From Erysipelotrichaceae bacterium (lineage in GTDB: Bacteria > Bacillota_I > Bacilli_A > Erysipelotrichales > Erysipelotrichaceae), in the NCBI GenBank assembly GCA_024681275.1, contig JAILBD010000174.1, forward strand, positions 1 to 5,214: DNA of 5,214 nt, read 5' to 3'. Below the pieces are notes generated by a model that had not been told where the DNA came from, made no database searches, and saw nothing but the letters and a program-made list of their open reading frames with translations. The translations under genes and the position numbers were made by a program. Positions 1-5,214 of the stretch are shown one piece after another; position 1 is the first letter of the stretch; every line of letters starts with the position of its first letter.

Positions 1-1
1 G

Positions 2-937
2 ATGGTCCAGACCGGTGTTCTTGATACATTCATCCCGAAAGAGTGGGCTGAAGCAAATGGCACGACTGCTGAAGAATATCAGGGATATCTGCCTCTGCAG
101 ACTCTGAACAAGATCTTCGAATTCAACTGTGTCAATCCGGACAAGACTTATGACAACTGCTGGGATTTCGTAGCTGAAGGCGAACATGGTCTGTTCATGG
201 ATATCGATTCCGAGATCGTCGGCAAGAACTTCCTGTACATGCTGACAAAGGACGAGTATGCGGCTTATCTGAAGGATGCATATGACAAGCTCCCTGCCAA
301 CGAACAGGCTTACTTCCAGCCGACTGTCGATGCAATGGCTAAGGACGCTGAGGAATTGGGTCTGGGCGAGAACGGCAAGTACGCTCTGGCTTGGATCAAG
401 CTCTGGGTCAACAGCTACAACGCTGTCACCGATGATGGCCCGATCTGCAACACGCTGGTCGATGCTTCCGCAGTTGATAAATTCGGTCTCCTGGTCTATT
501 CAAAGGTCCGTTCCGTTGAAGAGACAGACACTGTTTCCGTAAACAACATCAAGGTCGCTGCTTATCAGCCGGGTTATGAGGGCATTGGCGGTTACGCATA
601 TTGCCACTACCTCTTTGTCACAGACAACTCACCGTTACCTTGGACTGCATGTGCGTTCATCGCTTACATGACTGAGACTGTTGATGGTTTCTCTGCCTGG
701 GGCAAGGACTTAGGCGGTTATTCTTCCAACCCGGTCGTCGCACAGGGCACTGAAGAGAAGTTCCACCACTCAAAGGGTGAATCTGCTAAGGTCGCTTGCG
801 AGACGACGATGGATAAGGGATATGACTGGTGGGTAAACGATGGCAAGCTCGTCGTCGAGGATCCTGCATACTGCGCTTCTGTCGCATTCACAGTCGGTTC
901 CTGGATCGAGATGCTGGACAAGTATACTCCGGAATAA
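2..937 (+). CDS. ABC transporter substrate-binding protein, C-terminal 311 residues (5' end outside window)
   Basis: This is the C-terminal part of an extracellular solute-binding protein; the reading frame is open at the window edge, so the first Met seen is probably internal and the signal peptide or lipobox is missing. The call rests mainly on context: the frame is directly followed by a type I importer permease and its ATPase on the same strand. The composition also fits a soluble exported type 2 periplasmic-binding fold, being rich in Trp, Tyr, Asp and Gly with no membrane segment. A stretch near residues 211-243 (PLPWTACAFIAYMTE, then a Gly-rich turn GGYSSNP) resembles the late helix and loop of iron- or sugar-type binding proteins, where chain ends are trimmed near residue numbers for crossing strands. 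The visible part has seven cysteines (43, 53, 149, 201, 217, 266, 291), many for an exported protein. It ends in TAA at 935-937. Substrate is unknown; iron, a sugar, a polyamine or another small solute are all possible. Confidence 0.75.
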   Translation: MVQTGVLDTFIPKEWAEANGTTAEEYQGYLPLQTLNKIFEFNCVNPDKTYDNCWDFVAEGEHGLFMDIDSEIVGKNFLYMLTKDEYAAYLKDAYDKLPANEQAYFQPTVDAMAKDAEELGLGENGKYALAWIKLWVNSYNAVTDDGPICNTLVDASAVDKFGLLVYSKVRSVEETDTVSVNNIKVAAYQPGYEGIGGYAYCHYLFVTDNSPLPWTACAFIAYMTETVDGFSAWGKDLGGYSSNPVVAQGTEEKFHHSKGESAKVACETTMDKGYDWWVNDGKLVVEDPAYCASVAFTVGSWIEMLDKYTPE

Positions 938-969
938 AGAGAACGATCCGTTATTGAGTGTTAAACGTT

Positions 970-1000
970 AGTGCCTTTGTGATCCTGCGAAGGCACTTTC
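970..1000 (+). terminator. Intra-operon hairpin between binding-protein and permease genes (possible partial terminator or mRNA stabiliser)
   Basis: An 8-base perfect inverted repeat is seen: AGTGCCTT at 970-977 pairs with AAGGCACT at 990-997 across a 12-base loop. It is followed by the pyrimidine-rich run TTCCTTCT rather than a clean T-tract. It sits in the 82-base gap between the binding-protein stop and the permease start. In many ABC importer operons a hairpin here causes partial termination or protects the upstream mRNA, so that the binding protein is made in excess over the membrane parts; that role is inferred here. No convincing promoter is seen between the hairpin and the permease start. 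Confidence 0.6.
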
Positions 1001-1019
1001 CTTCTAAGAGAGGTAATTT

Positions 1020-2828
1020 ATGTCAAAATCAATGAGAATCAGACTTAACAGCATAAAGACTTATCTCAATAAACCGCAGAACGTCATCCTGATCCTGACA
1101 GGTATCCTGGTCACTTTCACGACGATCGCTCCGATCGTCGCCATCATCCGCGATACCTTCCAGATCCATCCGGGCACGATCGACCAGTATCTTTCGGGCA
1201 AAGCTTCCGGTTTCACGATCGTGAACTACACAGATCTGTTCACGAGCCGTCTGGCAAAGACGAATCTGTGGACACCGCTGCTGAACACCACGATCCTGGC
1301 TTTGGGTTCCTGCACCTTCGCCATCCTCTTTGGTGGCATCTTCGCATATCTGATCACCAGGACCAACATGGCGTTCAAGAAGTATTTGAGTTCGATCTTT
1401 ATCTTCCCGTACATCATGCCGCAGTGGACTCTGGCTGTCGTCTGGCAGAACCTGTTCAACTCCAATCAGGTGACAGGTACTTCCAACGGACTGCTGGCTT
1501 CCCTGTTCAATATCCGCATGCCTGCATGGTGGTGTGTGGGTCTCTTCCCTTGCATCATCGTCCTGGGCATGCACTATGCGCCGTTTGCCTACATCCTGAT
1601 CGGCGGCATCTTCAAGAACATGGATGCCAACCTGGAGGAGGCTGCGACGATCCTGGATACGCCGCGCTGGAAGATCTTTACCAGAGTGACGATCCCGATG
1701 GTCAAGCCGGCCATCCTTTCCACGATCCTGCTGGTCGCGGGTTCCACGATCGGTTCCTATCCGGTCCCGCACTATCTTGGTCTGACGACGCTGGCTACCA
1801 AATATGTCTCGATGAATGACAAGTACACCGGTGAGGCTTCGATCATCGGCATCATCATGATGCTGTTTGGCGTGGCGATCATGTATCTCAACCAGCGTTC
1901 CCTGCATTCGCGCAAATCCTATACGACTGTCACCGGCAAATCCGGTCAGATCACCAAGGTCAATCTGGGCAAGAGCGGCCGCTATATCATCGCCGTCGTC
2001 TTCGTGATCATCACGTTCTTCACGTCGATCTATCCGATCATCTCCTTTGCCTTTGAGACCTTCCTTCCGAACCCGGGCGACTATTCCTTCCTGTATACAG
2101 GAAATACGAACAACCTGACGAGCAAGTGGTGGGTGACCAATGAGAACGTCACCGAGAACGGCATGTATGGCCAGATGGGTATCCTGCACAACAAGACGAT
2201 CTGGCATGCCTTCAGGGGGACGATCCTTGTCTCCATCATCTGCTGTCTGACGGCCGGTGTCGTCGGTACGCTGATCGGTTATGCCGTCTCCAAGAACAGA
2301 AGGGGCAAGCTGGCAAGCTATGTCAACTCGATGGCTTTCCTGCCTTACCTGATGCCTTCTGTGGCAGTCGGCGCTGCTTACTTCATCCTGTTCTCTTCAG
2401 GAAAGGTCAATCTCTTCAATACCTACCTGGCTCTGATCATCGTAGGTACGGTCAAGTACATCCCGTTTGCTTCGCGCAGCTCACTGAACTCGATGCTGCA
2501 GCTGTCAAATGAGATCGAAGAGTCGGCGATCATCCAGGACATCCCTTGGATCAAGCGCATGACCAGGATCATCATCCCGATCCAGAAGTCTTCGATCGTG
2601 TCCGGCTTCTTATTGCCGTTCATGACCTGTCTGAGAGAACTGTCACTGTTCATGCTGCTGTGTGTGCAGGGATTCATCCTGTCCACGACACTGGATTACT
2701 TTGACGAGATGGGCTTGTACGCTTTCTCAAGCGGTATCAACCTGATCCTGATCGTGACGATCCTGATCTCTAACTTTGCGGTGAACAAGATCACCGGTGC
2801 AAGCCTTGATGAAGGAATTGGAGGATAA
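1020..2828 (+). CDS. Fused two-domain ABC importer permease (FbpB/AfuB/ThiP-like organisation)
   Basis: This is an inner-membrane permease of a type I ABC importer, with two permease domains in one 602-residue chain. About 12 membrane segments can be picked out by eye, near residues 21-43, 88-112, 122-144, 172-197, 228-247, 272-291, 322-345, 399-423, 434-458, 465-485, 526-549 and 571-588. Each half has an ATPase-docking EAA loop: residues 207-226 (EAATILD then VTIP) and 501-520 (ESAIIQD then IIIP). In both, Asp (213 and 507) replaces the usual Gly. The RELSLFMLL stretch near 539-547 matches the position of the ELP/ELS-TLLL motif of FbpB-type permeases. A roughly 50-residue external loop (346-398) separates segments 7 and 8. 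The start is the ATG preceded by AAGAGAGG (1006-1013) at 6-base spacing; a second ATG four codons later is less well placed. It is followed 4 bases after its stop by the ATPase gene. Assignment as a permease is firm; the transported solute is not known. Confidence 0.93.
   Translation: MSKSMRIRLNSIKTYLNKPQNVILILTGILVTFTTIAPIVAIIRDTFQIHPGTIDQYLSGKASGFTIVNYTDLFTSRLAKTNLWTPLLNTTILALGSCTFAILFGGIFAYLITRTNMAFKKYLSSIFIFPYIMPQWTLAVVWQNLFNSNQVTGTSNGLLASLFNIRMPAWWCVGLFPCIIVLGMHYAPFAYILIGGIFKNMDANLEEAATILDTPRWKIFTRVTIPMVKPAILSTILLVAGSTIGSYPVPHYLGLTTLATKYVSMNDKYTGEASIIGIIMMLFGVAIMYLNQRSLHSRKSYTTVTGKSGQITKVNLGKSGRYIIAVVFVIITFFTSIYPIISFAFETFLPNPGDYSFLYTGNTNNLTSKWWVTNENVTENGMYGQMGILHNKTIWHAFRGTILVSIICCLTAGVVGTLIGYAVSKNRRGKLASYVNSMAFLPYLMPSVAVGAAYFILFSSGKVNLFNTYLALIIVGTVKYIPFASRSSLNSMLQLSNEIEESAIIQDIPWIKRMTRIIIPIQKSSIVSGFLLPFMTCLRELSLFMLLCVQGFILSTTLDYFDEMGLYAFSSGINLILIVTILISNFAVNKITGASLDEGIGG
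2820..2824 (+). promoter_or_regulatory. Ribosome binding site that fixes the ATPase start
   Basis: GGAGG lies 8 bases before the ATG at 2833 and is formed by the last two Gly codons of the permease gene, just before its TAA. The overlap suggests translational coupling of permease and ATPase. It favours ATG 2833 over an in-frame GTG at 2797, which would overlap the permease by 32 bases and add 12 residues unlike the usual ABC N-terminus. Confidence 0.85.
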
Positions 2829-2832
2829 TCAA

Positions 2833-4473
2833 ATGCCAAAAATCGTATTGGAACATGTAACAAAACGTTACGATAAATTCTATGCCGTCGATGATCTCAA
2901 CCTGGTCATCGAGGACAATGCTTTCGTTACCTTGCTGGGTCCTTCAGGCTGCGGCAAGACGACGACTTTAAGGATGATCGCCGGTCTTGAGACGCCGACG
3001 ACCGGCAAGATCACGATCGGCGACCGTGTCGTCTTCGATTCCGAAGAGGGCATCAACATCCCTGCCAACAAGCGTAAGGTCGGATTCCTTTTCCAGAACT
3101 ACGCTCTGTGGCCGAACATGACGGTCTATGACAACATCTCTTTCGGCCTGACGAATGTCAAGGAAGCTCTGCCGGTCATCAGTTTTGAGGCCAGAACAGC
3201 TTCCCAGCTTCTGAAGGCTCTGAAGAGGCCTAAGGATGTCGCAAAGACGATCAACGAGTGTTACGACAAGAAGGGCAAGCTGGATGAGAACAAGGCGATG
3301 ATCAAACTGATCGATGCCTACGAGATCTCACAGTACACAGCCAAGAAACTTCTGGGCTACAACCTGCATAAAGCGGATGATGTCAAAGCGGAAGCGGAAA
3401 AACATGTCGAAGAACTCAACAAGGTGATCGAGAATGCGAAGAGCGAAGCGGCAAAGAAGGGTTATACACTGAATGATGATTTCGTCAATATGAAAGACGG
3501 CGAGGTCGTCAAAGAGGTCAGAAAGCTCACGAAGGAAGAGATCGATCTTTCTGTCAGAAGAGTTGCCAGGATCACGAACATCGGCATGTTCATGGACAGA
3601 TATCCGGCAGAACTGTCCGGTGGTCAGCAGCAGCGTGTCGCCATCGCAAGAACGCTTGCTCCGGAACCGACCGTCCTCTTCATGGATGAGCCGCTGTCCA
3701 ACCTGGATGCCAAACTGCGTCTGGAGATGAGATCCGAGCTGCAGCGTCTGCATCTGGATACAGGATCGACATTCGTCTATGTCACCCATGACCAGATGGA
3801 AGCCATGACACTGGCTACCAGGATCTGTCTGATCGACAATGGCGATCTGCAGCAGTATGATGCGCCGCTGGATGTCTACAACATGCCAAAGAACCTCTTC
3901 GTCGCTGACTTCGTCGGCAATCCGGCGATCAACTTCATCGATGCCCATGGCAAGCAGGAAGATGGCAAATTCGAGTTTGAGGTCTTCGGTGACAAGAAGC
4001 TGACTTTCGTTCCGAACAAGCCGATGGATATCAAAGAGTGGCGTGCCGGTCTGAAAGCCAGAGAAGAGGCGAAAGCCGAAGAGCTCAGCAGGAAGGCTTC
4101 TGAAAAGGGCTACGTTGAAAGAGGCAACAAGGAGTCCAATTTCAAGTACCATGTCGCTCTGATCAATGAACCGGAGGACTATGGCGATGAGGCTGTCTAC
4201 ACCAATAACGATTATGTGATCGGTGTCAGACCTGAATTCATCGAGATCTCTGATTCGATGAAGTTCGAAGGCGAAGTCTATTCATCAATGCCTACCGGCA
4301 TGGAGACCACCGTCAGGATCGCTGTCGGCAACTATCTGCTGACAGGCGTCATGTTCGGCGGTGTCGTCTATAAGATCGGCGACAAGGTCAAAGTCGGTTT
4401 CAAAGGCAAAAATGCGATCCTCTTCGACCGCAAGTCCGGAGAGATCGTAGCCCTAGGCTCACTGAAAGAATAA
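2833..4473 (+). CDS. ABC importer ATPase with large insertion in the helical subdomain and TOBE-type C-terminus
   Basis: This is the cytoplasmic ATP-hydrolysing subunit of the importer, 546 residues against about 350-370 for MalK, FbpC or PotA types. The core motifs are intact: Walker A GPSGCGKTT (36-44), Q-loop Gln88 in FLFQNYALWP, signature LSGGQ (261-265), Walker B VLFMDEP (281-287, catalytic Glu286), D-loop SNLD (289-292) and H-loop His319 in THDQMEA. It should therefore be an active ATPase. Between FGL (104-106) and the helix leading to LSGGQ lie about 120 residues that the family normally lacks (about 107-230). They are rich in Lys, Glu and Ala and look helical, perhaps coiled coil at 181-210. 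The C-terminal region from about 361 carries a TOBE-like regulatory fold, with GVRPEF (464-469) in place of the usual GIRPEH. It also holds a charged extra stretch at about 399-455. Base and codon use match the neighbours, so the insertions do not look recently acquired. It is the last gene of the operon and is followed by a terminator. Confidence 0.93.
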   Translation: MPKIVLEHVTKRYDKFYAVDDLNLVIEDNAFVTLLGPSGCGKTTTLRMIAGLETPTTGKITIGDRVVFDSEEGINIPANKRKVGFLFQNYALWPNMTVYDNISFGLTNVKEALPVISFEARTASQLLKALKRPKDVAKTINECYDKKGKLDENKAMIKLIDAYEISQYTAKKLLGYNLHKADDVKAEAEKHVEELNKVIENAKSEAAKKGYTLNDDFVNMKDGEVVKEVRKLTKEEIDLSVRRVARITNIGMFMDRYPAELSGGQQQRVAIARTLAPEPTVLFMDEPLSNLDAKLRLEMRSELQRLHLDTGSTFVYVTHDQMEAMTLATRICLIDNGDLQQYDAPLDVYNMPKNLFVADFVGNPAINFIDAHGKQEDGKFEFEVFGDKKLTFVPNKPMDIKEWRAGLKAREEAKAEELSRKASEKGYVERGNKESNFKYHVALINEPEDYGDEAVYTNNDYVIGVRPEFIEISDSMKFEGEVYSSMPTGMETTVRIAVGNYLLTGVMFGGVVYKIGDKVKVGFKGKNAILFDRKSGEIVALGSLKE

Positions 4474-4484
4474 TACTGGATATG

Positions 4485-4527
4485 AAAAAAGCCTTGGATC
4501 CCCGTTTTGGAAACAAGGCTTTTATTG
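4485..4527 (+). terminator. Rho-independent terminator of the ABC transporter operon
   Basis: AAAAGCCTTG (4487-4496) pairs perfectly with CAAGGCTTTT (4514-4523) around a 17-base loop, which can itself form a small TCC/GGA stem. The T-run at the end of the right arm, followed by ATT, supplies the U-tract. It begins about 12 bases after the ATPase stop codon. Confidence 0.88.
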
Positions 4528-4531
4528 TGGT

Positions 4532-4562
4532 AAAAAAAAGATATCCGGATCGAATATCTTTT
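4532..4562 (-). terminator. Rho-independent terminator of the minus-strand membrane protein gene
   Basis: Read on the minus strand, AAGATAT (4560-4554) pairs with ATATCTT (4544-4538) around a 9-base loop, and a run of about seven T follows (complement of the A-run at 4532-4539). The left arm abuts the TGA stop (complement of 4562-4564). On the plus strand the hairpin is followed by only a few T, so it chiefly serves the minus strand, back to back with the operon terminator. Confidence 0.8.
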
Positions 4563-5107
4563 CAGTAGTTGTTTTTGAGTTTCAGGATCAGGGATATGAT
4601 GACGGCAATGGCGGCGATGGCTGCACCGCCTCCCATGATGTAGGAGCTGTAGAGGTTGACACCTTCATAGTGTTCCATGCGGGCATAGACAGGCATCAGG
4701 ATGGCTAAAGCAGCAAGCAGACAGATCAGGATGATGAGTCTTGTTGAAGAATAGCCTCTGGCCAGATAGAGGAAGACGCTTTCCTTCTTGACCGGCCGGA
4801 AATTGTTTGCGACCGGCAGCTTGTAGAAGAACAGGAACCTGAAGGCCAGCGCTGCCAGCAGATAGAAGGCCGCAAAGATGATGAAGCCGCTGATGTAGCT
4901 GAGTGAGAAGAGCGACATCGTACCGAAGGCCAGAAGGATGCAGAGCGGGAACGTCATGGTATAGAAAGTGTATGTCCGCACATCTGACGAAGTCAGTATA
5001 TAACCTTTGCGGCTGATGATATCGTAGAATATCGTGCCGTGTTTCGGATCCTGATAGATGAATATTCCAGCAAGATCTCTAGCTTTGATGATCCTTCCGT
5101 TTGGCAT
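4562..5107 (-). CDS. Hypothetical four-pass membrane protein, 181 residues
   Basis: I do not recognise this protein. It opens with a soluble segment of about 45 residues containing a short beta-like pattern (GIFIYQD, GTIFYDI, KGYILTSSD). Two hydrophobic helices follow close together (about 48-68 and 72-95), then a basic and polar stretch (96-120, with FRPVKKES). Two more helices come after that (about 122-141 and 155-175, the latter Ala/Ile-rich), and the protein ends in a short basic tail. This suggests an integral membrane protein with both ends in the cytoplasm. No catalytic motif is visible. The ATG (complement of 5105-5107) has the ribosome site AGAAGAGG (complement of 5117-5124) at 9-base spacing, and the frame ends beside its own terminator, so the gene looks real and stands alone. 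It is convergent with the transporter operon and divergent from the next gene, so context gives no functional link to either. Confidence 0.82.
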   Translation of the reverse strand: MPNGRIIKARDLAGIFIYQDPKHGTIFYDIISRKGYILTSSDVRTYTFYTMTFPLCILLAFGTMSLFSLSYISGFIIFAAFYLLAALAFRFLFFYKLPVANNFRPVKKESVFLYLARGYSSTRLIILICLLAALAILMPVYARMEHYEGVNLYSSYIMGGGAAIAAIAVIISLILKLKNNY

Positions 5108-5179
5108 TGTTGCTTACCTCTTCTATTTCATTATACACAGTTTTTGTTGTGCTATCATTAATGTAAGGGAGATAATAAC
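5108..5179. promoter_or_regulatory. Divergent promoter region between the membrane protein gene and the next + strand gene
   Basis: These 72 bases must hold the starts for both divergent genes. On the minus strand a perfect TATAAT -10 box lies at the complement of 5130-5135, with only a weak match to a -35 box. On the plus strand TATCAT (5153-5158), preceded by TGC (5150-5152), looks like an extended -10 box, which would explain the lack of a good -35. An 8-base palindrome CATTAATG (5156-5163) overlaps the plus -10 and could be an operator half-site or chance. Both promoters would give short leaders that begin close to the ribosome sites, so these assignments are tentative. Confidence 0.45.
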
Positions 5180-5214
5180 ATGATCATTCAGAGTACGAGA
5201 GTATACATTGCTTC
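5180..5214 (+). CDS. Start of a + strand gene cut off by the window end; possibly N-acetylglucosamine-6-phosphate deacetylase
   Basis: The ATG is preceded by AAGGGAGA (5165-5172), a good ribosome site at 7-base spacing, and the frame stays open to the window end. The visible residues are MIIQSTRVYIAS. This resembles the opening of NagA-type deacetylases (MIIKS-RVWIA- style first beta-strand) as I recall them from Bacillota. If so, the enzyme would convert N-acetylglucosamine-6-phosphate to glucosamine-6-phosphate and acetate in the cytoplasm. Eleven full codons are too few for a secure family call. That a gene starts here is much safer than what it encodes. Confidence 0.55.
   Translation, partial: MIIQSTRVYIA

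Noticed and set aside
1268..1819. A 183-codon + strand frame shifted within the permease gene
   Set aside because: It is His/Pro/Cys/Gln-rich with no motif, and the overlapping permease frame is clearly the coding one.
1029..2207. A 392-codon open frame on the minus strand inside the permease gene
   Set aside because: Its product is an implausible Asp/Arg/Gln/His-rich chain. It arises from the complement of the frequent ATC, GTC and CTG codons of the permease, which has clear membrane segments and a good start. No ribosome site or motif supports it.
2797..2832. Upstream in-frame GTG start for the ATPase
   Set aside because: It would overlap the permease and add 12 non-conserved residues, whereas ATG 2833 has GGAGG at 8-base spacing and gives a standard ABC N-terminus (IVLEHVTKRY).
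3151..3522. ATPase insertion as a recent mobile-element or intein insertion
   Set aside because: No flanking direct repeats, intein splice residues or change in codon use were seen. The frame is continuous and the composition matches the rest of the gene.
3328..4152. A 274-codon open frame on the minus strand inside the ATPase gene
   Set aside because: It lies opposite the ATPase core motifs and has no recognisable domain. It is explained by codon bias of the true gene.
1..5214. tRNA, rRNA, CRISPR arrays or insertion sequences
   Set aside because: No spaced direct repeats, cloverleaf-like sequence, transposase motifs or terminal inverted repeats were seen. Noncoding space totals only about 250 bases.

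Overview
The window reads as bacterial chromosome from a low-to-mid GC Bacillota (Firmicutes) lineage. The signs are strong AGGAGG-type ribosome binding sites, compact hairpin-plus-T-tract terminators, and tight gene packing. Codon use favours ATC, CTG and GTC. The protein style resembles gut Erysipelotrichales-type genomes, but that placement is an impression from memory and not a computed result.

Positions 2-4473 (+ strand) hold one ABC importer operon. In order it contains the C-terminal 311 residues of a substrate-binding protein (its start lies before the window), a 602-residue permease with two fused permease halves (12 predicted membrane segments), and a 546-residue ATPase. The fused permease is organised like the FbpB/AfuB/ThiP type I importers. 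The binding protein and permease are separated by 82 bases that contain a strong hairpin. The permease and ATPase are 4 bases apart, with the ATPase ribosome site lying on the last permease codons. A terminator follows the ATPase. The binding protein would capture a solute outside the cell, the permease would carry it through the membrane, and the ATPase would power transport. The substrate cannot be read from the sequence.

The most unusual part is the ATPase. It carries roughly 120 extra residues between the Q-loop and the LSGGQ signature, in the helical subdomain that normally docks on the permease. A second charged stretch of about 45 extra residues lies in the C-terminal regulatory region. 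The permease docking loops (EAA motifs) are also altered: both halves have Asp where the conserved Gly normally sits. This may be a variant importer with a modified ATPase-permease interface.

Positions 4474-4561 are a convergent intergenic region with two back-to-back terminators, one for each strand. Positions 4562-5107 (- strand) encode an unrecognised 181-residue protein with four predicted membrane segments. Positions 5108-5179 are a short divergent promoter region. A further + strand gene starts at 5180 and is cut off by the window end after 11 full codons. Its first residues resemble the start of N-acetylglucosamine-6-phosphate deacetylase (NagA), but the evidence is too short to be firm.
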